64,000 nucleotides of DNA from Anaerolineae bacterium (GTDB lineage: Bacteria > Chloroflexota > Anaerolineae > Aggregatilineales > Aggregatilineaceae): positions 124,001-188,000 of the forward strand of contig JAOSJP010000037.1 of NCBI GenBank assembly GCA_027494015.1. The letters are read 5' to 3'. How positions within the stretch are numbered: the stretch's first letter is position 1; every line of letters begins with the position of its first letter. The notes beneath the pieces are model-generated. The model saw only the letters and a list, made by a program, of their open reading frames with translations, had not been told where the DNA came from and made no database searches. The position numbers and the translations under genes are program-made. Below are positions 35,840 to 45,143 of this stretch, piece by piece.

Positions 35840-36967
35840 CTAACGTCCGCTGCTAACCAGCCTGCCGAAGACGATCATGCGCTGGGTGTCCACGCGGTAG
35901 GGATGGCAGGTGATCAAGGTGACGACGGGGGTGCTGCCCGGCTCCAACACCCAGACATCGGTCGGCCCCACCACCTGCTTGTCGAAGACGGCGTAGGTAT
36001 ACCAGCGCCCGTTGTTGGCCTGCACGCGAATCTCGTCGCCCGGCTCCAGGTGCTGGATATAGCGGAAGATTTCGCCGTAGATGTCGTTGTGCGCCGTGAG
36101 AACCATGTTGGCGTCCTCGCCGGGGTTGGCGCTGCCCAGGTAGTGCCCGACGCCCTTGACCAGGTTGTACCAGTCGTCGCCGCCATAGATTGAGGCGTCC
36201 ACCCGCACCTGCGGCGTGTCAATGACGATGCGCACCGGGCTGCTGGCCTGCGGCGCGAAGCGCTCGGCCTGCGGCGCGACCAGTTGGGCCATCGCCACCG
36301 GGCGGATGCTGGCCGGCAGCTCGTCCAGGTTGAAGGCACCTTCGCCGCCGGTCACGTCCGGAGAGTAGTGACCGCCGGGCAGCACGTAGTCGGCCAGCCG
36401 GACGCTCAGTTCCGGCAGGGGCGTTGGCGTGGCGCGCAGGGCGTCGGCCTCGCGCTGAACCTCCGCCGATTTCTGTTCCAGCGCCTCGATCCGGTCTCGC
36501 TCGATGATCAACTGGTAGGCACCCGCGGCCAGCACGGTGATCACGCCGACCACCGCCGCGACCTCGATCAGCAGCAGCAGCTTGTCCCAGGCAGCGCGCC
36601 GGCGCGAAACATGGCGCGCGGGCGCGCCCGTCGCCGCAGGAGCCGCCGCCGGTTCCGGGGCGGGCGGCGGATGGCGCTCGGTCGCGCGCTCCTCTTCCAG
36701 CTCGTCCTCGAAACGCGGCACATCGTCGGTGATGTCGTAGGTGACCGGTGGCTCCAGGGGCGGAATATTCTCCGCCGCTTCGTGCTGCTGAGGGAGAGGC
36801 GCTGGTTGTTCCGGCGGGGCATCGAGAGGCGCGGCCAGCGGCGCGACGCGGCGACCCTGGGCTTGCAGGCGCTGCAAGCGTTCCTGGCGCGCCTCGCGCT
36901 TGCGGATGGCGAGGATGCGCTCCAGTTCTTCGATGGATAGCTCGTCAACGGCTCGCTTGTCGCGCAT
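35840..36967 (-). CDS. Class D/E-type sortase
   Basis: The 375-residue protein has a long charged/proline-rich cytoplasmic N-terminus (residues 1-125), one transmembrane helix (LLLIEVAAVVGVITVLAAGA) and a C-terminal sortase domain. The catalytic residues are H293 (VLTAHNDIYG), C354 (VVTLITCHPYRVD) and R363 (TQRMIVFG). Sortases cleave a C-terminal sorting motif and join the protein to a surface amine by transpeptidation. No LPxTG-like substrate with a C-terminal helix was recognised in this window, so its target is unknown. The unusually long cytoplasmic head is a notable feature. Confidence 0.93.
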   Translation of the reverse strand: MRDKRAVDELSIEELERILAIRKREARQERLQRLQAQGRRVAPLAAPLDAPPEQPAPLPQQHEAAENIPPLEPPVTYDITDDVPRFEDELEEERATERHPPPAPEPAAAPAATGAPARHVSRRRAAWDKLLLLIEVAAVVGVITVLAAGAYQLIIERDRIEALEQKSAEVQREADALRATPTPLPELSVRLADYVLPGGHYSPDVTGGEGAFNLDELPASIRPVAMAQLVAPQAERFAPQASSPVRIVIDTPQVRVDASIYGGDDWYNLVKGVGHYLGSANPGEDANMVLTAHNDIYGEIFRYIQHLEPGDEIRVQANNGRWYTYAVFDKQVVGPTDVWVLEPGSTPVVTLITCHPYRVDTQRMIVFGRLVSSGR

Positions 36968-36984
36968 ACCGCGAAATCCTGCGG

Positions 36985-37160
36985 TGGTTGGTGGTGATTG
37001 GTTTTTGGTGGTTGGTTATTGGTTCCTGGTGATAATTGGTGGTTGTCGGTGACAGATCAGGCTGATCTGCATAGCTGCTCCTGACAGCACAGCCACCTAC
37101 AACCAGCGATCAGCTACCAAAAACCAATAACCAAAAACCAATCACCAACAACCAATATCG
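36985..37160. repeat. TTGGTTATTGG/CCAATAACCAA inverted repeat element
   Basis: GGTGGTTGGTTATTGG-type iterations at about 36985-37050 face AACCAATAACCAAAAACCAA-type iterations at about 37110-37160 across a 60-base spacer with a GATCAGGCTGATC palindrome. A similar arrangement lies at 61620-61790. Confidence 0.75.
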
Positions 37161-37199
37161 TCAAACCTACGCCCACGAGTATAGCACGACTCGGCGCGG

Positions 37200-38009
37200 C
37201 TAACGCCGCTTGCCGGCGACGGCGAAGACCTCGCGCTCGAAGAACCAGCGGAAGGGCGGCCAGCGGAACAGGACATGGCGCAGCGCGGACAGCACGATGA
37301 ATTCCTGGCGGCGCTGCGGTGGGGAATCCAGCCACACGCGCCCGTCGAATCCGGCCCGGCGCAGCGTCCGGCGCAGGCTGCGCAGCGATTGTTCGTTGAC
37401 GTGCACATCGCGGTTGTGCTCGACGAGGAACTGGCGCGGGTCGGCGGGATAGGCCGCACCCTGGCCGACCAACCGCCGGAAGAGGCGCACGACCGGGTAA
37501 GCGTAGCGGTCGTACCAGGCGTTGGGCGCGGTGTGAATGATCAGCATCCCGTCATCCTTGAGGACGCGGCGCGCTTCAAGCAGGGCTGCGTGCAGCTCCC
37601 AGGGGTGCAGGTGCTCCACGATGTCGAACATCAGCACGCGGTCGAAGGCGCGCGCCGGATAGGGGAAATGCTTGGCGTCGGCCTGGGCCAGGCCCATCCT
37701 GCCGGGCGCATCACCGGCGTCACGGGCCAGCACGCCGCGCGCCAGCTTGATCGCGGCGCGGGCGTAGTCGAAGCCGTAGGCGTCCGCGCCCAGCCGCGCG
37801 CAGTGGCGCACGATCTCGCCGCGCCCGCAGGCCACGTCGAGCACGGTCATGCCCGGCGCGACCGCCGCCAAAGCGAAGGCCGCCTCCAGCCGTCGCGAGA
37901 GATTCTCGCCGTCGCTGGCCAGGAAGTCCTCATAGCCTTCGCAGGCGGTCAGGAAGTATTCCTCGGTGTAACGCTCTGGTGCGATGGGAGCGGGTCGCTG
38001 CTCGGTCAA
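37200..38009 (-). CDS. Class I SAM-dependent methyltransferase
   Basis: The 269-residue protein has motif I VLDVACGRGEIVRHCARLGA, motif II-type AYGFDYARAAIKLARG, LAQADAKHFPYPARAFDRVL and VEHLHPWELHAALLEARRVL with DDGMLIIHTAPN. It is a Methyltransf_11-like enzyme; the substrate is unknown, perhaps a cell-surface glycan given the neighbours. The start is a TTG at 38009 with GAGGAT about 8 bases before it, because no in-frame ATG lies before the SAM-binding core. It stands alone near a half copy of the GACTTCCGAAGTC palindrome at 38091. Confidence 0.87.
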   Translation of the reverse strand: MTEQRPAPIAPERYTEEYFLTACEGYEDFLASDGENLSRRLEAAFALAAVAPGMTVLDVACGRGEIVRHCARLGADAYGFDYARAAIKLARGVLARDAGDAPGRMGLAQADAKHFPYPARAFDRVLMFDIVEHLHPWELHAALLEARRVLKDDGMLIIHTAPNAWYDRYAYPVVRLFRRLVGQGAAYPADPRQFLVEHNRDVHVNEQSLRSLRRTLRRAGFDGRVWLDSPPQRRQEFIVLSALRHVLFRWPPFRWFFEREVFAVAGKRR

Positions 38010-38154
38010 CGCATGATCCTCGGTCGGTGGGCTGATCCGCCGCGATTATACAAAGCGCAGGGGGCGCGTGCCATTGGATACAAACGGCCAGACTTCCGAA
38101 GTCTTGTGCAGCGCGCGCCGTCGTCAGCCATCGCCAGCGGCGCAGGCGGCCTTC

Positions 38155-38625
38155 CTACTGCTCGTCGTGGTGGTAGAGCGTCTTGAGCACGACGCCCTGA
38201 ATTGTGCGCAGGCGCTGGCTGATCACCCCGGCGATGCGGCGCATGATCGTAAAGCCCAGCTCGTGATTCTCCTCCAGCAGGCGGTTGAAAGCAGCGCCGT
38301 CGAAGGCCAGCAGGTGACTGTCCTCCTGGCAGATGGCCGAGGCGGTGTAGTAATTGGGCGGCATGAAGCCAGACCAGCCGACCAACTGCCCGAACGTGCT
38401 CAGCGAGACGATGGTCAGCGGGTGGGTGAGCGCCGTCGGCTGCACCTGCACGCTCACCTTGCCGCTGAGCAGGATGTACAGGCGGCTGGCCTCTTCGCCT
38501 TCGCGGAAAAGCGCATCCCCCGCCGCACAGGTTACGTCATGGGCCAGGGCCGCGAACCGGGCCAGATAGTCGTCCGGCAGATCGGCGAAAAGGGGGCTTT
38601 GGGCGAGCAGTTGAAGGGTGATCAT
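38155..38625 (-). CDS. Single-domain cyclic-nucleotide-binding protein
   Basis: The 156-residue protein is one cNMP-binding beta-roll (LLAQSPLFADLPDDYLARFA, CAAGDALFREGEEASRLYIL, LSTFGQLVGWSGFMPPNYYT) and a C-terminal helix. It has no helix-turn-helix, so it is not a CRP-type transcription factor. In the phosphate-binding cassette, GQLVGWSGFMPP lacks the usual GE...R pair, so the ligand may not be cAMP. AGGAGA lies before the ATG. It could act as a regulatory subunit. Confidence 0.82.
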   Translation of the reverse strand: MITLQLLAQSPLFADLPDDYLARFAALAHDVTCAAGDALFREGEEASRLYILLSGKVSVQVQPTALTHPLTIVSLSTFGQLVGWSGFMPPNYYTASAICQEDSHLLAFDGAAFNRLLEENHELGFTIMRRIAGVISQRLRTIQGVVLKTLYHHDEQ

Positions 38626-38739
38626 GGGCGTCTCCTGGCATTGCTCTGCTCACGGCGGGAAAAATAGCGCCACGCGCGGCGATGTGCTCGCAGCATAGCA
38701 TAAGCCGCCGCAGCGGTAAAGGGGGCGCGCGCAAGAGCA

Positions 38740-38830
38740 TTCGAACCGCTGAGCCGCAAAGGACACAGAGAAGAACAGAAATCCTTTCACTGTTTTTCCT
38801 CTGCGCTCTCTGCGCCTCAGCGGTGATCTT
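38740..38830. repeat. Inverted repeat ACCGCTGAG...CTCAGCGGT
   Basis: GAACCGCTGAGCCGCAAAGG faces CTCTCTGCGCCTCAGCGGTG around an AT-richer centre (CTTTCACTGTTTTTCCTCTG). It lies 15-100 bases after the murJ stop and could act as a transcription barrier. Confidence 0.6.
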
Positions 38831-38843
38831 TTTCCCAGAGGGG

Positions 38844-40472
38844 CTACCCGCGCAGCCGCCGGCGCAGCAGGTCGCCCAGCCAGCGCCACTCGTCCAGGCG
38901 CAGCCACGAGGCGAACGCGCCGAAGGCCGCCACGCCGATCCCGCCCGCGACCACCACCAGGATCGCCCGCCCCAGCACGTTGTCCGGCAGACCGGCGCTC
39001 AGCAGGGCCAGCGCCGCCCAGGTCAGCGCGCCCATGCCCGCCGCAGCCAGCGCCGCCCGCCCGATGGTTGCCGCCAGACGCTGCCCGCCGTAGCCGCCCA
39101 TGCCCCGCCCCAGCAGATAGGCTGACACCCCTGTGTGAATCAGATGCTTGACCGAATCGGCGATCATCAGCGCGAAGAACGAGTACCAGGGCAGCAGGGC
39201 GAGCGCGACGACCATGTACGCAACCAGGCTGATCAATCCGACGAACGCCGGGGTGAGCGTGTTCTGCCGCGCGTAGAAGGCGAAGACCAGCAGCAAATCT
39301 ACAGCGGCGAATGGCAGTCCTAGCAGGTACAGGCGCAGGGCCAGGGCCGTCGTCGCCGTGTCTGTCGCGCCGAATTTGCCATGCTGGAAGATCAGGGCGA
39401 CCACCGGCCCGGCCAGCACGAACAAGCCCACCGTCGCCGGGATGATCAGCACAATCGCCAGGCGCAGCCCCTGGCCCAGCGTCGCCTTGAACTGGCGCAG
39501 CCCCACATCGGCGCGGTCTACGGCCTGGCGCGAGAGCGTGGGCAGGATGGCCACCGAGATGGCCAGCGCGACCAGGCCCTGCGGGAACTGGATCAGCGTC
39601 GTCGCCCAGGCCATGTAGGAAATGCTGCCCTCGCCTGTGCTCGATGCCAGGTTGTAGGAAAACGGGCGGTTGACCAGCACATCCAGCGCCAGCGAGGCCA
39701 TCACCGGCAGGTAAAGCAGGCCGATGCGCCGCACGCCAGGGTGATCCCACGCCCCGCGCACGCGCACGCGCAGATGGGCGTCGCGCAGGCCGGGCGCTTG
39801 CAGCGCAAGCTGCACCGCCGCGCCGACCAGCCAGCCGACCGCCGCCGCCGTGATCCCTAGCTGGCTGTAGAGCAGCACGGTCACCAGCAGAATCGTGCCG
39901 TTGAAGATGGTTGAGGCGAAGGCGGGCCAGGTGAAGCGGCGCAGCGCGTAGAGCAGCCCGGACAGCACGGCGAACAGGCTGAGGAACATCAGCGCCGGGG
40001 CGGTGACGCGCAGCAGATCGGTCGCCTGGGCGATCACTTCTGGCGAGGCATCGCTGCTGGCGACGATGCCGATCACCTGCGGCGCGAGCAGCTCCAGCGC
40101 CAGGACGAGGGCGCTGAGGGTGACGACGACGATGCCCAGCAGCGCGCTGACCAGCGCCCACAGGTCGCGCCGGTCGCCGTCCTCGGCGGCGTACTCGCTG
40201 AGCACGGGCACCAGCGCCGAGTTGACGTGCCCGCCGATGAGCAGGTCGTACAGACTGCGCGGGACGATGATCGCCAGGTTGAAAGCATCCACCGCCGCGC
40301 CCGCGCCGAAGAGCGTGGAGAGCATGGTCTCGCGGGCCAGCCCCAGCACGCGGCTGGCGATGTTGCCCAGGGCGATCACGCCCGTGGCGCGGGCCATGCT
40401 CTCCGGCGGCGCGCCGTCGGCGGCCTGGGTTGGGACATCAAGGGGAGCGGTATCGCTGAGGGTGGCGCTCAT
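38844..40472 (-). CDS. murJ: Lipid II flippase MurJ (MviN family)
   Basis: The 542-residue protein has 14 predicted transmembrane helices with the MviN hallmarks: IALGNIASRVLGLARETMLS, LFGAGAAVDAFNLAIIVPRS, GGHVNSALVPVLSEYAAEDG and YMAWATTLIQFPQGLVALAI. It moves undecaprenyl-linked peptidoglycan precursor across the inner membrane. The two basic residues R in ASRxLGLxR and the cavity motif are intact. The ATG at 40472 has AGGAC before it. This gene shows that the organism makes peptidoglycan, or at least keeps a lipid-linked glycan exporter of this family. Confidence 0.95.
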   Translation of the reverse strand: MSATLSDTAPLDVPTQAADGAPPESMARATGVIALGNIASRVLGLARETMLSTLFGAGAAVDAFNLAIIVPRSLYDLLIGGHVNSALVPVLSEYAAEDGDRRDLWALVSALLGIVVVTLSALVLALELLAPQVIGIVASSDASPEVIAQATDLLRVTAPALMFLSLFAVLSGLLYALRRFTWPAFASTIFNGTILLVTVLLYSQLGITAAAVGWLVGAAVQLALQAPGLRDAHLRVRVRGAWDHPGVRRIGLLYLPVMASLALDVLVNRPFSYNLASSTGEGSISYMAWATTLIQFPQGLVALAISVAILPTLSRQAVDRADVGLRQFKATLGQGLRLAIVLIIPATVGLFVLAGPVVALIFQHGKFGATDTATTALALRLYLLGLPFAAVDLLLVFAFYARQNTLTPAFVGLISLVAYMVVALALLPWYSFFALMIADSVKHLIHTGVSAYLLGRGMGGYGGQRLAATIGRAALAAAGMGALTWAALALLSAGLPDNVLGRAILVVVAGGIGVAAFGAFASWLRLDEWRWLGDLLRRRLRG

Positions 40473-40922
40473 GCTGAGTCCTGGCGGGTTGCTACGGGGC
40501 GCGCTGGCCCCGGACCGGCGTTGACTCTACCGGACTCGCGCTCAACGTGCTACAACGGTGGGGGGTCCACGAACGAGTTGTCAGGTAATTGTCGAAGGCC
40601 CCCATCCCCCGGCCCCTTTCCTCAGCAAAGCCAGGGGAAGGGGGGTGAGCGGCTGGATGGTAGCCCTCGGCAGTCGGGCCGTGGCCGAGGGGCGGGCGCA
40701 GCCCTTGACCCGCGAGCCTGAGGGCAAGCCGCGCCGGGCCTGGAGTTCGTTCCGAGAAGGCTTAGTCTTCTTCATTGAATATGTCCAGCACTACGCGATC
40801 TGCCGGGGCTTGGTCTTCATCCCTGATAAACGTCTCACCTGAAAAAAGGTGTCCCCTCCTCAGCCATGCATGGAGAGGGATCACAGGGTGGGGTCAGGGC
40901 GCTTATCCCTGCGCTCAGCCCG
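40473..40922. other. Intergenic region, no convincing gene
   Basis: Holds a CCCCATCCCCCGGCCCCTTT / GGGGAAGGGGGGTGAGCGGC hairpin near 40600-40650 and a truncated CCTCAGCCATGCATGGAGAG repeat near 40855-40890. A small open frame at 40558-40842 lacks a family or ribosome site and crosses the hairpin, so I do not call it. Confidence 0.6.
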
Positions 40923-42920
40923 TCATTTGCGTTCGCTATCCGGCTCGTCGGAGGTTGGTGGGGGCGTCCGCTTCGCCCGCGAGCGCGCGGGCAAAGGCTT
41001 GAGCGGGCCGGTCGGGGTGCGCTGTGTAGGGAGCGGCTTGAGGGGGCCGGTCGGCGTCCTGGTCGCGGGCGGCGACGCAGGGGGCGCGGGCTGCGCTGAG
41101 TCCGGCGGGCGCGAGGTCGCTCGCTGGCTCTGCAGGCGCAGCGGCGGCGCGGCTTCTCCATTCTCTGCTGTCGGGCCAGCCGCCGCGCGCTGCGGGATCA
41201 GCACGCGGATGCGCGTGCCCTGGCCGGGCGCGCTGTCAATGTGCAGCGTGCCTTCAATGAGTTCCGCCCGCTCGCGCATATTGATCATGCCCAGGCTGCC
41301 GCGCTGCTCGTAGCCCGCGCCGACCGCCTCTACATCGAAGCCCACGCCGTTGTCCTCGATTTCCACGATCACCAGCCCGTTTTGCGTGAAGAGGCGCACC
41401 CAGATCGCGCTGGACCTGGCGTGTTTGCGCGCGTTGTTGACCGCTTCTTCGACGATGTAGAACAGCACACCCTGGGCGTTCGGGTCGAGCAGCCGCTCGA
41501 CATCGGGCGCGCCTTCGACCAGCACGGTGGTGTCATAGGTGTCGCGCATCTTCTCGGCAAGCTGTTCCAGCGCGGCCAGCAGCCCCCGGCTTTCGAGCAC
41601 GAGCGGGCGCAGCGTGAAGAGCATGTGGCGGATCTCTTTGGTCGTGCGGCGCGCCAGGTCTTCGATGCGCCACAGCTCTTCGAGGGCTTGCTGGGGCTGC
41701 TGCTGCACCAGGCGGCGGATGTAGTTGACACGCATGGCAATGGCCGCGACTGTCTGCGTGGGGCCGTCGTGCAGATCGCGCGAGAGCTTCTTGCGAGCGT
41801 CTTCCTCTACCTCTACAATGCGCTCCTTCTCGCCCAACAGATTCTGGTACAGCACGGCGTTTTGCAGCGCCAGCGTGGACTGCGTGCCGATGGCCGTCAT
41901 CAGCTCGACGTGATCATCGGAGAAGGCACTGGGCTGATCCGCGCCGAAAACCATCACCCCGTAGACATCGAATCCCGCGCGCAGCGGAATTGCCAGGACG
42001 GATTTGGCGCCCTGGAAGGCGACGAAATAGCGCAGTTCTGGGTCGAGGTTGCCCTCACCGGCGAAGACCGGTCCGCTGCTCTTGAGCGCCAGGCCGAGCA
42101 CGCCCTGTCGCCCCGGCACAGCGGCGGCCTCGTCAGCGCGCGTCAGGCCGCGCGCGGTGATCACCCGCAGCAGGTTATCTTCGCCCTGGAAGAGCAGCAT
42201 GGCGCTGATCAGGCGCACGTCCGGCCCCAGTTCGTCGTGGAGGGCCAGTGTGCCGATGCCCTGAGCCGCTTCGAGCACGCGGCGATGATCGAGCGTGGCG
42301 CTGAGAGCGTTGGCCATCTCATAGATGGCGCGCGCGCGCTCGCGGGCAACGCGCAAACGCTGGGCCTCGTCCAGCCGCTCCCCCCAGGACGCCCAGCCGC
42401 GCCCGCGCAGAGCAGCGCCCAGCGCACCCAGTACGGCCAGCAGAGCCAGGTTGAGCGCCCAGTTGATCAGCAGGGCGGTTGAAGGCGAGTCGAGCAGGGC
42501 GAGAGCGGGCAGGCCGGTCAGCGCCAGCAGGATCACGCCGAGCGCCGTCCCCCGCCAGCCGAAGCGCAAGGACGCCGCCAGAACGGTCAGCGCGCCCAGG
42601 ACCAACAGCGGCGGTGTCGCGCCGCCGTAAGCCCACAGGAAGATCGCCGCCACTGCGCTGTCCAGCAGCGCGCTCAGCACTCCCAGCGGGCGATCTCCCA
42701 CAAGACGGCTGAGAGCCAGCAGCCCCAGCAGGACGTTGGCGGCGGCTCCGGCGAGCAGCCCGGCCAGCACGCCCTCGGCGCGATAGGCGGGCGCAGCGGG
42801 CAGGGCGTCGCCGGCCAGCGGGCCAAGCAGCGCCACGCCGATCAGCAGGGGCCAGCGCAGCCAGAACAGGACCCTGTCCAGGCGGCGCGCCGACGATGAG
42901 GGGCGAGAAGAACTGTTCAC
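40923..42920 (-). CDS. Sensor histidine kinase (7TM-GAF-HisKA_3-HATPase)
   Basis: The 665-residue protein has about six N-terminal transmembrane helices (residues 17-170), a GAF domain (ATLDHRRVLEAAQGIGTLAL ... ALQNAVLYQNLLGE), the NarL-type dimerisation domain with H384 (RDLHDGPTQTVAAIAMRV) and a HATPase_c domain (AVNNARKHARSSAIWVRLFT, DNGVGFDVEAV, GSLGMINMRERAELI). The C-terminal tail is disordered and contains two copies of RTPTGPLKPLP. Such kinases phosphorylate LuxR-type response regulators; none is adjacent. The GTG start at 42920 has no clear ribosome site, so the exact N-terminus is uncertain. Confidence 0.9.
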   Translation of the reverse strand: MNSSSRPSSSARRLDRVLFWLRWPLLIGVALLGPLAGDALPAAPAYRAEGVLAGLLAGAAANVLLGLLALSRLVGDRPLGVLSALLDSAVAAIFLWAYGGATPPLLVLGALTVLAASLRFGWRGTALGVILLALTGLPALALLDSPSTALLINWALNLALLAVLGALGAALRGRGWASWGERLDEAQRLRVARERARAIYEMANALSATLDHRRVLEAAQGIGTLALHDELGPDVRLISAMLLFQGEDNLLRVITARGLTRADEAAAVPGRQGVLGLALKSSGPVFAGEGNLDPELRYFVAFQGAKSVLAIPLRAGFDVYGVMVFGADQPSAFSDDHVELMTAIGTQSTLALQNAVLYQNLLGEKERIVEVEEDARKKLSRDLHDGPTQTVAAIAMRVNYIRRLVQQQPQQALEELWRIEDLARRTTKEIRHMLFTLRPLVLESRGLLAALEQLAEKMRDTYDTTVLVEGAPDVERLLDPNAQGVLFYIVEEAVNNARKHARSSAIWVRLFTQNGLVIVEIEDNGVGFDVEAVGAGYEQRGSLGMINMRERAELIEGTLHIDSAPGQGTRIRVLIPQRAAAGPTAENGEAAPPLRLQSQRATSRPPDSAQPAPPASPPATRTPTGPLKPLPTQRTPTGPLKPLPARSRAKRTPPPTSDEPDSERK

Positions 42921-42942
42921 CGGATCGTGTCACCGAGAAACT

Positions 42943-42971
42943 AAAATGCCGCCGGACTGTCTCGGCGGCAT
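42943..42971 (-). terminator. Terminator after tRNA-Val
   Basis: On the minus strand, ATGCCGCCG / CGGCGGCAT forms a 9-bp stem with an 8-base loop, followed by TTTTAG. It lies directly after the tRNA-Val gene. Confidence 0.7.
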
Positions 42972-42982
42972 CTGTATGCGAG

Positions 42983-43056
<74 letters not shown>

Positions 43057-43067
43057 ATGATGCGCGC

Positions 43068-43096
43068 ATTATAGCACCGTTGGGGCGCGCTGACAA
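43068..43096 (-). promoter_or_regulatory. Promoter of tRNA-Val
   Basis: On the minus strand TTGTCA (43091-43096), a 17-base spacer and a perfect TATAAT (43068-43073), about 12 bases before the tRNA. Confidence 0.85.
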
Positions 43097-43580
43097 GATT
43101 GCCGTTCGGATTCCGCCTGCCGTCATTATACTCGAAAGCTGCGGTAAGGGGTTGGCGAGTCGGCGCGTCGGGAGCGGGGGCATTGACCTCACCCCCCTGG
43201 CTTCGCTGTGCTCGCCTTGAGACTTCCGAAGTTTTTAGAACTTCGGAAGTCTGGCGGCTTGAAGGAGAAGCTCGGATGCCTGGCAGGGCCTGTAGGGGCG
43301 GGTTTGCAAACCCGCCCCTACAACCGGCTCCCCGAAGTCGCCTTCTTGGTTCGTTTCTCCCCTTGAATTGTTCTTCCGCGATCTATCGTTAGCCGTCAAT
43401 GCAATCTTATTTGTCCGTCCCTCCGTCAACGGAGAGGGGGCAGCGAGGCACGTCAGCGCCGAGCGGGGGTGAGGTAAACCAGGGCGCAGCAGAGCAGCAC
43501 CCCTGCCTGACGGAGCACTCGTCACGGACGCCCATCGTCGGAGGGGCGAGTCTGTGGTATCCTAGCGGTCACACGCACTG
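43097..43580. repeat. Intergenic repeat block
   Basis: A dispersed-unit left part (GCATTGACCTCACCCCCCTG) is followed by a GACTTCCGAAGTT palindrome (43221-43251), a GTAGGGGCGGGTTT palindrome (43292-43321) and a right part with CCGTCAACGGAGAGGGGGCA, CGAGCGGGGGTGAGGTAAAC and GCAGCAGAGCAGCACCCCTG. The two palindromes therefore appear inserted within one dispersed unit. No gene is seen. Confidence 0.75.
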
Positions 43581-43594
43581 AGGAGGGATGCCCC

Positions 43595-43924
43595 GTGAGT
43601 TTTCTGAAAAAGCTGTTTGGTGGTGGCGGCAGGTCGGGCGACCCGGAAGGTCTGTACTTCTACGTCCGCGCCGCCAAGACCGGCGAAGTGATCCGCGTGC
43701 GCCTGAACCGCAGCAACGACCTGTCGCTGACAGAGGATTTGGGCGGCTACTTCGCGCGCAAGATGATCGTCGGCCAGAAGAGCTTTGAGCGCATCGAGGC
43801 CCATTTTCACTTCGACAAGAACCGGCACTTCGTCAGCGCCGACGTGACCGGCGGCGAGCTGGTCGAGCGCGAAGACTACGAGGCGTATCTGGCTGCGCAG
43901 GCTCAGCGCACGGACAAGAGTTGA
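43595..43924 (+). CDS. Conserved small hypothetical protein
   Basis: A 109-residue soluble protein, MSFLKKLFGGGGRSGDPEGL..., with a short amphipathic basic N-terminus and a mixed alpha/beta body (YFYVRAAKTGEVIRVRLNRS, GGYFARKMIVGQKSFERIEA, HFHFDKNRHFVSADVTGGEL). I do not recognise a characterised family. The GTG start at 43595 is supported by AGGAGG 8 bases upstream. It is followed after 9 bases by the HAD hydrolase gene and probably shares its transcript. Confidence 0.75.
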   Translation: MSFLKKLFGGGGRSGDPEGLYFYVRAAKTGEVIRVRLNRSNDLSLTEDLGGYFARKMIVGQKSFERIEAHFHFDKNRHFVSADVTGGELVEREDYEAYLAAQAQRTDKS

Positions 43925-43933
43925 GCGGCGCTG

Positions 43934-45127
43934 GTGAGTACCCCTTCGCGCACCTTGATCCTGCTCGACGTGGACGGTGTGCTCGTCCATCCTGTCGGCT
44001 ATAAAACCGCGCTCGCCACCCTGGTCAATTGCCTGGCCACCCGCATGGGCCAGCCGCCGCTCGGCCCCACCGAAGACGAGATCGCCATCTTTGAGGCGTG
44101 CGGCCTCACCAATGAGTGGGACTCCGGTGCAATGTGCGTGAGCGCGCTGCTGCTGGCCGCGCTCGAACGCGCGCCCGCACTGCGCCGTGACACGCTGGAA
44201 GCGACGCTCGACGCCATCGGCGCGTCGGGCATCACCCTGGAGCGCCCGGACTTCACCGCAGAGGCGCGCGCCATTGCCCGCCACGAAACCGACGGGCGCT
44301 ATCCTGCTGCGCGCTACCTGGAGCTGCTGGCCGCGCGCACCGATCCCGCCAATCTGCCGCTGCTGCGCACTCTGCTGGGCGACGTGTACGCCGTGCGCGA
44401 GACGCTGACCACGCGCACTTTCCAGACGCTCGTGCTCGGCAGCGAGCGCTTCAGCGCGGCCTACGGCCAGCCCGCCGCCTTCGCCTGCGAAAGCTATCTG
44501 GCCACCCACGACATCGCCCTGCTCAACGCGCCCGCGCGAGAGAGACTGCTGGGCTGGGCCTCTCTGCCCGGACACGGTGCGGCCATCTTCACCGCGCGGC
44601 CCAGCGCCCCCCCCGCTGACCTGCCGCCCGGCGAGCCGCCCGGCGAGCCGCCCAGCGGCTTCCCGCCCGAAGCGGAGCTGGCCGCCGAGCTGGTCGGGCT
44701 GGCGGGGAAGCTGCCGCTGATCGGGCAGGGGCGCGTCGGCTGGCTGGCCTGGCGCAACGGGCGCGCCGCCGCCGACTACCTCAAGCCGTCGCCGGTGCAG
44801 GCGCTGACGGCGATGGGAGCGGCGGTGAGCGGGGCCGAGACGGACGCGCTGCGCGCGGCGGTGGCGTTGGTCGAGCATGGCGAGATCGGCGGGCCGCTGG
44901 CTGCGCTGCGCAATGGCTCGACGCGCGTGGTCGTCTGCGAAGACGCGGCGGGGGGAATTCGGGCGGTGCGCGGCGCGGCGAGCCTGCTCCAGCGCGCCGG
45001 GCTGGATGTGAGCGTCGTGGGGATCGGCGTCTCGCCCAACGCGGACAAGCGCGCGGCCCTGGCCGCCGTCGCCGATCACCTGGTGGACGATGTGAACGAT
45101 GGGCTGGCGCTTGCGCTGGGCGCTTGA
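43934..45127 (+). CDS. HAD-superfamily hydrolase
   Basis: The 397-residue protein has HAD motif I DVDGVLVHP (nucleophile Asp in LLDVDGV), motif II Thr in AAIFTARPS, motif III Lys in YLKPSPVQAL and motif IV CEDAAGGIRAVRGAASLLQR. A large helical cap (residues 20-200) and a Pro-rich loop (SAPPADLPPGEPPGEPPSGF) set it apart from small phosphatases. The substrate is unknown; phosphoglycolate-like or sugar-phosphate hydrolysis is possible. The GTG start has no strong ribosome site and depends on the upstream gene. Confidence 0.85.
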   Translation: MSTPSRTLILLDVDGVLVHPVGYKTALATLVNCLATRMGQPPLGPTEDEIAIFEACGLTNEWDSGAMCVSALLLAALERAPALRRDTLEATLDAIGASGITLERPDFTAEARAIARHETDGRYPAARYLELLAARTDPANLPLLRTLLGDVYAVRETLTTRTFQTLVLGSERFSAAYGQPAAFACESYLATHDIALLNAPARERLLGWASLPGHGAAIFTARPSAPPADLPPGEPPGEPPSGFPPEAELAAELVGLAGKLPLIGQGRVGWLAWRNGRAAADYLKPSPVQALTAMGAAVSGAETDALRAAVALVEHGEIGGPLAALRNGSTRVVVCEDAAGGIRAVRGAASLLQRAGLDVSVVGIGVSPNADKRAALAAVADHLVDDVNDGLALALGA

Positions 45128-45143
45128 CGGGCAGCCGCTCTAG

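Noticed and set aside
40558..40842. Small plus-strand open frame of 94 codons
   Set aside because: It runs through a repeat hairpin, has no ribosome site and resembles no family.
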